Shown one piece after another: positions 31,541-40,086 of a stretch of 64,000 bases of DNA. The notes under the pieces are model-generated. The model did no database searches. It was not told the DNA's origin and saw only the letters and a list, made by a program, of their open reading frames with translations. The position numbers and the translations under genes were made by a program. Each line of letters starts with the position of its first letter. Within the stretch, counting starts at the first letter, position 1. Where the stretch lies: NCBI RefSeq assembly GCF_002943565.1, contig NZ_PJCH01000001.1:496001-560000 (forward strand), given 5' to 3'. This DNA is from Hyphococcus luteus. Lineage in GTDB: Bacteria > Pseudomonadota > Alphaproteobacteria > Caulobacterales > Parvularculaceae.

Positions 31541-33415
31541 TTACGCTGCGGTAAGTTCCGCGCGATGTTCTTCGAAGTGTTTGCGCTCTTCATGTTCGCT
31601 TCTCTTGCCGGGATTGAAGGCGGACACCGGCCGGTGATAGCCCATGACGCGGGTCCACACCTCACAAACCTGCCCTTCGTTGCCCGCCGTTTCGCATTTC
31701 GGGCACAGAGCGTGCTCGCCAGAAAGATAACCGTGAACCGGGCAAATCGAAAATGTCGGCGTCACAGTGATGTAAGGCAGATGAAACCGGGAGAGCGCCC
31801 GGCGCACCAACGCCGCACACGCGTCAGCGTTCGAAATCCGCTCGCTCATATATAAATGCAGCACTGTGCCGCCCGTATATTTCGTTTGCAGCGGGTCCTG
31901 ACGATATAAGGCTTCGAATGGATCATCCGTAAATCCCACGGGGAGCTGTGACGAATTCGTATAATAAGGCGCGCTCGTGGTTCCCGCCTGCAAAATGTCC
32001 GGATAGCGTTTCAGATCTTCCTTCGCGAACCGATAGGTCGTCCCTTCGGCAGGCGTCGCTTCAAGATTGTACATGTGCCCTGTTTCTTCCTGAAACTGGA
32101 GCATCCGGCCGCGAACATGATTCAGCAGATCTATCGCCAGCGCCTCGCCTTTCTGCGTCGTGATATCGTGCGCGCCACCAGTAAAATTGCGAACCATCTC
32201 ATTGAGCCCGTTGACGCCCAATGTCGAAAAGTGGTTGCGCAATGTGCCGAGGTAACGCTTGGTGTAAGGAAAGAGCCCGCCATCCATCAGCGTTTGTATC
32301 TCCCGGCGTTTGACTTCGAGACTATCGCGGCCCATCGCGAGAAGTTCATCAAGTCGGGCCAGAAGACCGGTCCAGTCGCCGCGAAAAAGGTAGCCGAGGC
32401 GTGCGCAGTTCACGGTTACGACGCCGATGGAACCTGTCTGTTCCGCCGAGCCGAAGAGCCCGTTGCCCCGCTTTAACAGTTCCCGCAAGTCGAGCTGAAG
32501 GCGGCAGCACATGGAGCGAACCTGCCCGGGCTCCATATCGGAATTGATGAAATTCTGGAAATACGGCAGTCCGTATTTCGCGGTCATGGCGAAAAGCGCC
32601 TGCGCGTTTTCGCTCTCCCAGGGAAAGTCCCTAGTGATATTATAAGTCGGTATCGGAAAGGTGAAAACGCGGCCTCTGGCGTCTCCGGCACACATGACTT
32701 CAATAAAAGCGCGATTGATGAGGTCCATTTCCGCCTGCAGGTCGCCATAACAGAATTCTGCTTCTTTTCCGCCGATGAGCGGAACCTGCTCGCGCAAATC
32801 CTCGGGGCACGTCCAGTCGAAGGTGAGATTCGTGAATGGAGTCTGCGTTCCCCAGCGCGAAGGCACATTGAGGCTGTGAACGAATTCCTGAAGCCCTTGC
32901 CGTACATCTTCATAACCGAGCCCGTCGACCCGCACGAAGGGAGCCATATAAGTGTCGAACGAACTAAACGCCTGAGCGCCCGCCCATTCGTTCTGCAGCG
33001 CCCCAAGAAAATTGACCGCCTGTCCGAGCGCTGCGGAAAAGTGCTTTGGCGGGCCGGCTTCGGCCTTTTCCGGAATCCCGTTGAGGCCTTCATTAAGGAG
33101 GGTGCGAAGAGACCAGCCTGCGCAATATCCCGACAACATGTCGAGATCATGGATGTGAATGTCGGCTTCCCGATGGGCGCGGCCGATTTCCGGCGGATAG
33201 ATATGATCGAGCCAATAATTGGCGATCACCTTGCCGGAAACATTAAGGATTAGCCCGCCAAGCGAATAGCCTTGATTGGCGTTCGCCTTGATGCGCCAAT
33301 CGGCCTTTCCGACATACTCCTCAACGGTGTCGGCGACGATAACCGCCGTTGTGTGCGCCCGGTTGACGCCAGGACAGTCACGGGGATCAAATTCGGTCGG
33401 GGACGCATCGAGCAT
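31541..33415 (-). CDS. nrdD: Class III (anaerobic) ribonucleoside-triphosphate reductase NrdD
   Basis: 624 residues from the ATG at 33415, which has AGGAGGT upstream. An in-frame ATG at 33439 is less well placed. Makes deoxyribonucleotides without oxygen. The substrate-binding region is visible (YLDHIYPPEIG-type text reads YWLDHIYPPEIG, GRVFTFPIPTYNITRDF). The zinc site is ICPVHGYLSGEHALCPKCET, and the C-terminal glycyl radical motif is TRVMGYHRPVSAFNPGKR. It heads the nrdD-nrdG-nnrS-sirB unit. A near-match to the NnrR box lies upstream. Confidence 0.94.
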   Translation of the reverse strand: MLDASPTEFDPRDCPGVNRAHTTAVIVADTVEEYVGKADWRIKANANQGYSLGGLILNVSGKVIANYWLDHIYPPEIGRAHREADIHIHDLDMLSGYCAGWSLRTLLNEGLNGIPEKAEAGPPKHFSAALGQAVNFLGALQNEWAGAQAFSSFDTYMAPFVRVDGLGYEDVRQGLQEFVHSLNVPSRWGTQTPFTNLTFDWTCPEDLREQVPLIGGKEAEFCYGDLQAEMDLINRAFIEVMCAGDARGRVFTFPIPTYNITRDFPWESENAQALFAMTAKYGLPYFQNFINSDMEPGQVRSMCCRLQLDLRELLKRGNGLFGSAEQTGSIGVVTVNCARLGYLFRGDWTGLLARLDELLAMGRDSLEVKRREIQTLMDGGLFPYTKRYLGTLRNHFSTLGVNGLNEMVRNFTGGAHDITTQKGEALAIDLLNHVRGRMLQFQEETGHMYNLEATPAEGTTYRFAKEDLKRYPDILQAGTTSAPYYTNSSQLPVGFTDDPFEALYRQDPLQTKYTGGTVLHLYMSERISNADACAALVRRALSRFHLPYITVTPTFSICPVHGYLSGEHALCPKCETAGNEGQVCEVWTRVMGYHRPVSAFNPGKRSEHEERKHFEEHRAELTAA

Positions 33416-33518
33416 TGGAAGACCTCCTAGAATCAACATGCTGTGCTTTCATGAAAATGATGCACAATATATACCTCTTTGCAAGATGCCCCTTCGGGAC
33501 TTGGCGATTCAAAGGCTT

Positions 33519-33532
33519 TTGCGCTAACGAAA
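33519..33532 (-). promoter_or_regulatory. Near-match to NnrR operator before nrdD
   Basis: TTGCG-CTAA-CGAAA matches 9 of 10 conserved bases of TTGCG-N4-CGCAA. Its centre is about 110 bases upstream of the nrdD start. Class II placement predicts a start of transcription near 33484. Confidence 0.4.
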
Positions 33533-33607
33533 TCATTGTCCGGTGAGAAAACCCGCAAATGAAACGAATCATGCGGCCGACTGCCCACAACCGTGGCAGC
33601 GCCATGA

Positions 33608-35365
33608 TTAATCGCAGAGTTCCAACGCTTGTTCGGCGTAGAAGTTCAGGCGCGCGATAAATTTCGGCAAGAACTTCTCCAAAACCTCTCCTTTCGGCAA
33701 AAACGGATTCATGAACACACATCTGATCAAGCTGAGCTTGCCATCATCCAAGGCCATCTCGTGGCGCTTGGCGTGCGCCTCAACTAAACGGCAATAATTT
33801 TCAACATCGAAAACAGTTTTTGACACAGAAAAACTCGGGTCTTTCTGGAACAGACCGAAGACATAATCCGTGCGCTTATTACTATAAGACAGACTGTCGC
33901 CCTTCTTGCCTATTGAAAAACACAAAATGTTCGTATCGGCAGGCTCCAATACCGCAACATTTTTGCACTGCGAAGTTATCGCTTTTGCAAATATGCGGCG
34001 CGCGTTTATGGTGCTCGCCATAAATGCGCCAAAACAATCCGGTTCAAATCCCATTGTTCGCCCACTCAACCATGTCGCTGCTGCGCCTGCAGCTGTACGT
34101 GAGCCTTCGATCGTACTCTGCCATTTATCGCCAATTTCCGCTCGGTCTATATAAGGAGCATTAAAAGTAGACGCAGTGTACAAACGCTCGTCACGCGTGA
34201 GGAATGCGCCACACGCATATGGGACGTAACCGAGTTTATGAGGATCAATTGTCACAGAATCTGCAAGCCTGATTGCTTTCAATGCGGCGCTTCTTCCATC
34301 GTCTAAAATTTTCTCTAACTCGCTTCCTAGCATTGAACAAAAATAGCCGCCGTAAGCCGCGTCCACATGATGCCAGATATGAATTCCGTTAAGCCTATAT
34401 TCGTTCAGAACGCTGGTGACGCTGTCTATGGGATCAATTTCCCCGGCCTCGGTCGTTCCCGCCACGCTCACGACCGCTATTATTGGTCTGTCCTCCCGGC
34501 GCGCCTTTTCTATCAGTGTCTGGAGTTCTCCCATATCCAGCCGCCCCTCATTATCAAGCGGAGCATTCCAAAGCGACTCCTCGCCAAGGTGAAAAATGTT
34601 TGCAGCCTTACGCCATGAAAAGTGTTTACTCCCCGGAGTGATCAATACCGGGCCCCGATAGGAGCGGCGTGAACATTTCGAAATACGTTCGGCAATCTCA
34701 AGCGGATTGCATAAAACACTGCTAGCTGCCCGGGTAGCCAGTTCCGATGTCGCATCGCGCAAACGAAGCCTATCAAACGCGGCCCAGCCCATATGTGCGG
34801 ATTCAAATGCGCTAAACGGCATCCGTGATTTTTCTGCTGCGACTAACCCAAGAGCAAGCGCGTGATCAATCCGATACCTCGCTCGCCATACCGCCTCAAA
34901 ATTCGCTATCGTGCCGCCACTTGTGAAGTGGCCCTGAGCTTTAGCCGAATTGAAACCTATCATATCTGCGAGCATGGCAATGGCTTCAACCTCCACGCGA
35001 GCGCCAACCCGAGAGACCTCCCGCGATGTATTGTTGGGATTGTGAAGCAACGCAGCAAGATGTCCGAATAGCGCCGGGAGAGAAGCTTCTGACAGCATGT
35101 GGCTTAGATAGCGCGGTGTGAAGGTAGGCGTTTCGGCAAGCAGCATGTCGCACAATGCTTTTAAAGCAGTATGAAGCCTTTCGTTTTCTATTGAGAATTT
35201 TTCTGACTTACGCTCTGCATCTGAAATAACATTATCATCATCTGGAAAACGCTCGGAACGCCAATCGAACCAGTGCCTCAAAATTTCGTCAAAAGCTCGC
35301 CTGACGCTGTCGGCGTTTTCAGATTTCGCGCCAAGGAAGTAAGCTTCAATGGACATAGCCGCCAT
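33608..35365 (-). CDS. Group II pyridoxal-dependent decarboxylase
   Basis: 585 residues from the ATG at 35365. The frame extends to 35392, but the FNR box at 35422-35435 would place transcription start near 35387, so an internal start is favoured. The type-II fold is clear: TSGGTIANFEAVWRARY, KHFSWRKAANIF, IAVVSVAGTTEAGEIDPID, HHVDAAYGGYF, and the PLP lysine in VTIDPHKLGYVPYACGAF. Family members decarboxylate glutamate, aspartate, aromatic amino acids or related compounds. The substrate is not readable. It lies 192 bases upstream of nrdD on the same strand. FNR control suggests anaerobic use, for example proton consumption or aspartate or tyrosine metabolism. Confidence 0.85.
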   Translation of the reverse strand: MAAMSIEAYFLGAKSENADSVRRAFDEILRHWFDWRSERFPDDDNVISDAERKSEKFSIENERLHTALKALCDMLLAETPTFTPRYLSHMLSEASLPALFGHLAALLHNPNNTSREVSRVGARVEVEAIAMLADMIGFNSAKAQGHFTSGGTIANFEAVWRARYRIDHALALGLVAAEKSRMPFSAFESAHMGWAAFDRLRLRDATSELATRAASSVLCNPLEIAERISKCSRRSYRGPVLITPGSKHFSWRKAANIFHLGEESLWNAPLDNEGRLDMGELQTLIEKARREDRPIIAVVSVAGTTEAGEIDPIDSVTSVLNEYRLNGIHIWHHVDAAYGGYFCSMLGSELEKILDDGRSAALKAIRLADSVTIDPHKLGYVPYACGAFLTRDERLYTASTFNAPYIDRAEIGDKWQSTIEGSRTAAGAAATWLSGRTMGFEPDCFGAFMASTINARRIFAKAITSQCKNVAVLEPADTNILCFSIGKKGDSLSYSNKRTDYVFGLFQKDPSFSVSKTVFDVENYCRLVEAHAKRHEMALDDGKLSLIRCVFMNPFLPKGEVLEKFLPKFIARLNFYAEQALELCD

Positions 35366-35863
35366 AATATCATGCGTCCTATATACGCCCACTATTATTT
35401 ACATTTTTCAATCGCGACCGCTTGATGCAAATCAAGATGATACGCAGATAGCCCGCCAAGCTGCCGTGAGGCTAAGTCGATGCCAGCAGCGAAGGCATAT
35501 CATATAAAACCAAAATAATAATGAAATTTCATGTTTTGAAGGCCTGATTTCAAAGGTCGGGAATACAACCGGATTTCTTGAAACCGTTCGCGGCCAAAAT
35601 GGCAGGTTAAAGCGAGCTATGCCGGCGAGAAAAATTTTCGATGGGGGGCTATTCGGATAATGGACAGAAATCTCGCTTAAGGCGAATGCCTCGCGACGGA
35701 GCAAAACTCTTGCGCAGTTACTTGTGCACCAGGCCTGAAGCACGACTTTTCTACCACGCTGGCAACATACTTTATTGTGCTAGATCACACCATGCCCGCC
35801 GATGTCACGCGAAAACGCAAAGCGTTGTCGCGGTTTCGTGACCTTGAAACCGTGACATAGGCG
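35366..35863. other. Intergenic region with FNR box, no gene
   Basis: 498 bases between ybaN and the decarboxylase. I see no supported coding sequence. The FNR box at 35422-35435 serves the decarboxylase. The left and right ends hold the flanking genes' ends and ordinary AT-rich sequence. Confidence 0.55.
35422..35435 (-). promoter_or_regulatory. Perfect FNR box upstream of decarboxylase
   Basis: TTGAT-GCAA-ATCAA is an exact FNR/Anr consensus. Its centre at about 35428 fits a class II activator site with transcription start near 35387, followed by the decarboxylase start at 35365. Confidence 0.8.
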
Positions 35864-36217
35864 TTAACTGTTACGGCGTGTAACGACAAAAACAGCCGCA
35901 CCAACCATAATCGATATTGCCGCCGCTTTTGCTATGCTTGGCGCATCTCCGGCGGCAATAATCCATATGGAAATCGCCATGGCTACAAGCGCAACAATCT
36001 TGGCCCGCACGGGTATAGCACCTGTTTCTCTCCATGCTCTTATAGGCGCTCCCAGGCGGGGATGGGTGACAAGATAGCTTTCGAACCTTGGCGATGAACG
36101 CGCAAAACATGCGGCCGCCGCGATTAACAACGGCGTCCCAGGGAGCAAAGGCAGGACCAGCCCAGCAACCCCCAAGGGGACAAGCACGAGCCCGAGAATC
36201 AGGAAGGCTGTTCTCAT
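35864..36217 (-). CDS. ybaN: DUF454/YbaN-family inner-membrane protein
   Basis: 117 residues. The family start FLILGLVLVPLGVAGLVLPLLPGTPLL (FLILGLVLVPLGVAGLVLP then LLPGTPLLIAAA) and ACFARSSPRFESYLVTHPRLG match YbaN. Two to three membrane helices. No biochemical role is known for the family. In several bacteria it sits in heme or anaerobic gene clusters. Here it ends the nar operon, 50 bases after the membrane protein gene at 36268. Confidence 0.85.
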   Translation of the reverse strand: MRTAFLILGLVLVPLGVAGLVLPLLPGTPLLIAAAACFARSSPRFESYLVTHPRLGAPIRAWRETGAIPVRAKIVALVAMAISIWIIAAGDAPSIAKAAAISIMVGAAVFVVTRRNS

Positions 36218-36267
36218 AGAATCAAGCCATAATTCGAATCATATTTCCCTGGAAGGACAGTTCAGAA

Positions 36268-36804
36268 CTACATCCCATGCGCGCCCAGCACCGCCGCGCA
36301 GATTGTTACAAGGCTGACGCTCAACAGCGCCCAGTGAGGACGTTGAACCAGCGCAATGGCGCTATCAGGCAAACGCTTGGCCTTGCGAAGAGACCATGCA
36401 TGGAGAAAGAGCGGCTCGGCTACAAACAGGGCAACCGTGAAAACGGTCAGGACCAGTACCATCGCATGCATCCACCAGTAACCGGAATCCAAAAAGCGAT
36501 CCCAGGCGCCGAGACGATGGGTCATATAAACTCCTGTAGCCCCAGCCAGCGTAACGAAAATTTTTGTCTGCCCGGCAAACCGGCCCTCGGCCCGTTCGAA
36601 GAGCGTTATGCGCCTCTTCGGCTCTTTCAGCCGCGCCACAGCGGGAAGTATCACCGCTGTGACCATGGAAACGCCTCCGATCCAATGAACAACGGCGAGA
36701 ATGTGTAATGCGCGGGCGATTGTGACGTCTAAATTCCGATAACGGCGCCTTTCAGTCCTGTTCAAATTGTCACTTCTGGTACACTCTAGAGAACGATGGT
36801 CCAC
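36268..36804 (-). CDS. Integral membrane protein, second paralogue (CopD-like topology)
   Basis: 178 residues from a GTG at 36804. The first 25 residues look non-conserved, so a later start is possible. Four membrane helices and the same landmarks as the NnrR-controlled protein at 28623: ARALHILAVVHWIGGVSMV, WDRFLDSGYWWMHAMVLV, and VAEPLFLHAW. Histidines in helices 1 and 3 could coordinate heme. It follows the hemerythrin gene by 4 bases in the nar operon. Function unknown. Confidence 0.72.
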   Translation of the reverse strand: MDHRSLECTRSDNLNRTERRRYRNLDVTIARALHILAVVHWIGGVSMVTAVILPAVARLKEPKRRITLFERAEGRFAGQTKIFVTLAGATGVYMTHRLGAWDRFLDSGYWWMHAMVLVLTVFTVALFVAEPLFLHAWSLRKAKRLPDSAIALVQRPHWALLSVSLVTICAAVLGAHGM

Positions 36805-36808
36805 TTCC

Positions 36809-37381
36809 CTACCGCCTTCGCGCTTTTAGCAAGTCTGCGAGAACGCCAAGTTCATTTTCCCTCAGCCGAACGCGCGCGATCGGCAACAAGACGCCGTTTT
36901 CGAGCGCCAGATGCTGACGGATATGCTCCGCGAACATCCGCAACCGGCGTTTGTCGTTTACGCCCAGCTGCTTGTCTGAAACGCTTTTTGTGAGGATCGC
37001 GGTCGCCGTTTCCAGACTGGCCTCATCTTCGCGGTGCTCATCCTCCAGCCGGGCGAGAATGCGTTCAACATTATCTTCCGGCAGACAGTGCTCCCGCAAC
37101 ATAGGAAATAGCGCCAGCTCTTCGTCCCCGATATGAAGAGCAAAATCTGTTTCAAGGAAGGTGAGAAGCGCATGCACGCCTTCGCCGTCAAACTCGCCAT
37201 CGGCAAGCATCGTCAATATCGATGCGGCCTCCCGCTGCCGGTGATGTTCGGCGAAAATAAAATCCAGTGGACTGTCGATCAGGTCCGCCGGCATCGGTTC
37301 AATAGCCCAGAGGTCATCGGCACGTCTTTTGTCTCCCCTGCTAGGGGAAAAATGGACGTTAGTCGTATTTGGAGCCGTCAT
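36809..37381 (-). CDS. Hemerythrin-like protein in nar operon
   Basis: 190 residues. Histidine and carboxylate residues of a four-helix HHE domain are visible: FIFAEHHRQREAAS, TDFALHIGDEELALFPML, LEDEHREDEAS and HIRQHLALENGVLLPIA. Such di-iron proteins bind O2 or NO. Position directly after the porin gene and before the membrane protein suggests NO or nitrite protection during nitrate respiration. A second hemerythrin gene lies at 49544. Confidence 0.82.
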   Translation of the reverse strand: MTAPNTTNVHFSPSRGDKRRADDLWAIEPMPADLIDSPLDFIFAEHHRQREAASILTMLADGEFDGEGVHALLTFLETDFALHIGDEELALFPMLREHCLPEDNVERILARLEDEHREDEASLETATAILTKSVSDKQLGVNDKRRLRMFAEHIRQHLALENGVLLPIARVRLRENELGVLADLLKARRR

Positions 37382-37397
37382 AACCTAACTCCTGTCG

Positions 37398-38645
37398 CTA
37401 ATACTGAAACCGTAAGGAAGCCCAGACTAGGCTGCGATCGGCGAAAGCGCCGGCGCCATCATAGACCGCACCTTTCACCTCTGCCGACCAATGCTTCCTG
37501 AAATTAATCGCAAGGCCTGCGTCAAACTCAGCGCCGAAGTCCGTGTCGCCAAGACCGCTTTCGAACTCATGATATGTAGCGAACAACCGCACGTTGTCGG
37601 TTTTTAATAGACCGTCCCAGCTATAGCTGATCGTTCCATAAAGATCCTCAAGACCGGCAGCCGGCGTCGTCAAAAAGACATCAGCAAAACCCTGGAATTT
37701 GTGAAGCGTCGCCAAGGGTGTTGAGAAGCCGATGACGCCGTCGCCGCCAAGGGATTCATATCCCAGTTGCGCCATGAACGGCGCGACGGAAAGGGAGACC
37801 TCCCCGTGAATGTAATCTTCCCTGTAATTGACCGGATTAGCGGCGTAATCCTTTTGCGATGCATATTCGCCGACAACGCCAATCTTGATGCGGGCTGTAT
37901 CATCAAGCGCTTCTGAATTCTCATAACGCAGCCCCCAAGTGGCGGATGACAAAGCAGGCGCCTCTTCAAAATCGAACAACAGGCCGTAGCCTTTGAGGCT
38001 TCCGAGCGCGCCCGCGTCATAGGCAACCGAGACGACATGACTGTCGCTGTCAAACTCGCCCAATGGATTGTCATTACCGAAAACCCTGTGCACGCGACTG
38101 ATATAAAGATAGTCTACGGTTACACTATCGATGAGCGTCGACGAAATCCGGGCTGCGTCGAATGTCTGCTGGTTCTGACGGAAATCCACCGCGCCGACAA
38201 ACCGCTGACTGTTGAGATTGAACCTCTGCCGACCGACGGTGATTGGCGTCTTTTCGATGCCTGTGAAAGTTACATGCGCCCGATTGAGTTCCGTCGCGTC
38301 AGGATCGGCGATCACCGGAAACTGCATGCGCCCGTTGGTCGTCGAATTGAAATGATCATCCCCGATGGAGGCGACGTTTTCGAACTCGACCAGAAACTTG
38401 AAATTATAGATTTCCGCCGTTTCGAAACCGAGCCGGGTTCTTATCGTGTTGGCGTAGGCGCCCTCGGAAAACCCGTCCTGGGTCTTGAATTCGAAGCGAT
38501 AACGAACATCAAGCAGGAGCTTGCCGTCTTTAATCGTTGCAATGATCGGACTTTGATCGGTCACCGGCGTCTCGTCTTCGGCAAGAACCGGAGAAGCGAC
38601 TGACGCCGACAGCATCAAGGCTAAAACCGCTTCACGAACCGACAT
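37398..38645 (-). CDS. Outer-membrane beta-barrel protein (alginate-export/porin-like) in nar operon
   Basis: 415 residues with a signal peptide (MSVREAVLALMLSASVASPVLAED; cleavage near VLA-ED). The rest alternates hydrophobic and polar residues as in a beta-barrel and ends in WASLRFQY with a C-terminal aromatic. Segments GKLLLDVRYRFEFKTQDGF and ITVGRQRFNLNSQRFVGAV resemble alginate-export-type porins. It lies 14 bases after narI and 16 bases before the hemerythrin gene, so it is transcribed with nar. A role in nitrate or nitrite passage through the outer membrane is inference. Confidence 0.75.
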   Translation of the reverse strand: MSVREAVLALMLSASVASPVLAEDETPVTDQSPIIATIKDGKLLLDVRYRFEFKTQDGFSEGAYANTIRTRLGFETAEIYNFKFLVEFENVASIGDDHFNSTTNGRMQFPVIADPDATELNRAHVTFTGIEKTPITVGRQRFNLNSQRFVGAVDFRQNQQTFDAARISSTLIDSVTVDYLYISRVHRVFGNDNPLGEFDSDSHVVSVAYDAGALGSLKGYGLLFDFEEAPALSSATWGLRYENSEALDDTARIKIGVVGEYASQKDYAANPVNYREDYIHGEVSLSVAPFMAQLGYESLGGDGVIGFSTPLATLHKFQGFADVFLTTPAAGLEDLYGTISYSWDGLLKTDNVRLFATYHEFESGLGDTDFGAEFDAGLAINFRKHWSAEVKGAVYDGAGAFADRSLVWASLRFQY

Positions 38646-38659
38646 TTCACTTGCTCCTT

Positions 38660-39367
38660 TTATTCGGCCGCCGTTGCGCGCGGATTTCGCGTTCTCACCA
38701 GCTGGTATCCGCGCCGGCCGAGATACCAGACCGGCGCCGACAGCATGTGAACGAGACGGGTGAAGGGAAAAACGAGAAAGATCGTCAGCCCCAGAAAAAG
38801 GTGCGCCTTGAAGATCGGGTGCACATCGGCGACTAATTCAGCCGCGCCGGCGCGGAAGGTTAAAATCCGTTGCGCCCATTCCATGAACTTGACCATCTCG
38901 TGACCGTCCAGGTGTTGGAGCGAAACGAAAATGGTCGACAGGCCCAAGAGAAGCTGCGTGAACAAAATCAAGAGGATCGACGTATCGCCGAAACTCGACG
39001 TCGCCCGGATGCGCGCATCGAACAGCCTGCGGTGAATGAGCAACAAGATGCCGGCAAGGCACATAAGCCCTGCAAGCCCGCCCGCGACAATCGCCAGCAA
39101 TTGTTTCGCGCCATGGGAAATCCCGATGGCGTCAAACACCCAGATCGGCGTCAGGAGCCCGACAAAGTGTCCGACAAAAATAACCAGGATGCCGACATGA
39201 AAAAGAATGCTCCCGAGGACGAGCTGCTTACGGCGCAATAACTGGCTCGATCCCGAGCGCCAGGAATATTGCCCATGGTCGAAACGCAAAATGTTCCCGA
39301 CGACAAACACGGCGAGACAGATATAAGGATAGACGCCGAAGAAGAACTGATTGAGATAATCCGCCAT
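38660..39367 (-). CDS. narI: Respiratory nitrate reductase gamma subunit NarI
   Basis: 235 residues from the ATG at 39367, with AAGGAG upstream. The longer frame adds a basic leader overlapping narJ. Five membrane helices and the b-heme histidines are present (GNILRFDHGQYSWRSGSSQ, LFHVGILVIFVGHFVGLL, FKAHLFLGLTIFLVFPFTRLVH). It takes electrons from quinol and passes them to NarH. Position after narJ is the standard narGHJI order. Confidence 0.93.
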   Translation of the reverse strand: MADYLNQFFFGVYPYICLAVFVVGNILRFDHGQYSWRSGSSQLLRRKQLVLGSILFHVGILVIFVGHFVGLLTPIWVFDAIGISHGAKQLLAIVAGGLAGLMCLAGILLLIHRRLFDARIRATSSFGDTSILLILFTQLLLGLSTIFVSLQHLDGHEMVKFMEWAQRILTFRAGAAELVADVHPIFKAHLFLGLTIFLVFPFTRLVHMLSAPVWYLGRRGYQLVRTRNPRATAAE

Positions 39368-39369
39368 GG

Positions 39370-40077
39370 TCAGCTCCTTGCGGTTCTGGCGATGTCGCCC
39401 GGCGCCTCGCCGGCGTTCATCCGGTCGAGCATCTGACTGACTTTCGGACAACCGGCGTCTCCCGGCCCGAACGTGACCGGCTGATCTTCCCAGGCGGCGT
39501 CTAATCCTTCGAGATCATGCGGGTCGTCATCCGGCGCCTTGCGCAAATCTTCGAGTTCGCGCTCGGAAGGCGCTTCGCCCGCAATCGCTTCAAGCGCGCG
39601 AAAGACCGATGTATAAGGCGTATTGCGTTTCTCGATCCGTTCTTTCAGCGCTGCGATGACGCTCAAGGGCTCATTCAGCAAAGCCCGCGCCTCCTCTACC
39701 GGCAGCGTAGAAAGATATTCGAGGAACAGCGGCAGAAAATCCGGTAGTTCGTTGGAACCGATTTCAAGCCCGCCTTGCGCATAAAGCGTTTTCAGATCGA
39801 CCATGGCCTGTCCGCGATCGCGAGACTCGCCGTGGACATGTTCGAACAAATAAAGCGAAAGCGAACGCGTGCGATCGAACAGGAAGACATAACGCTCCTG
39901 CAATTCATAAAGATCGAGCGTCTCAAAATCGTCAATCAACCGGTCGATCTGTCGCAGCGCCCAGGCAGGCGTCAGTTTCTCATCATGGATCGCTCTGCGG
40001 ATTTCCGCCGCCGCGTCTTTAATCTCTTGCGTCGGATAAGACAGAAGTGCGCTCAAAGCCTTGTAAGTGTTTGACAT
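39370..40077 (-). CDS. narJ: Nitrate reductase assembly chaperone NarJ
   Basis: 235 residues, all-helical. LSALLSYPTQEIKDAAAEI near the start, YVFLFDRTRSLSLYLFEHVHGESRDRGQAMVDL (SLYLFEHVHGESRDRGQAM) and LPDFLPLFLEYL are diagnostic. It helps insert the molybdenum cofactor into NarG before membrane docking. It lies 9 bases after narH and its stop codon is 2 bases before narI. Confidence 0.93.
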   Translation of the reverse strand: MSNTYKALSALLSYPTQEIKDAAAEIRRAIHDEKLTPAWALRQIDRLIDDFETLDLYELQERYVFLFDRTRSLSLYLFEHVHGESRDRGQAMVDLKTLYAQGGLEIGSNELPDFLPLFLEYLSTLPVEEARALLNEPLSVIAALKERIEKRNTPYTSVFRALEAIAGEAPSERELEDLRKAPDDDPHDLEGLDAAWEDQPVTFGPGDAGCPKVSQMLDRMNAGEAPGDIARTARS

Positions 40078-40086
40078 GCAGTCCTC

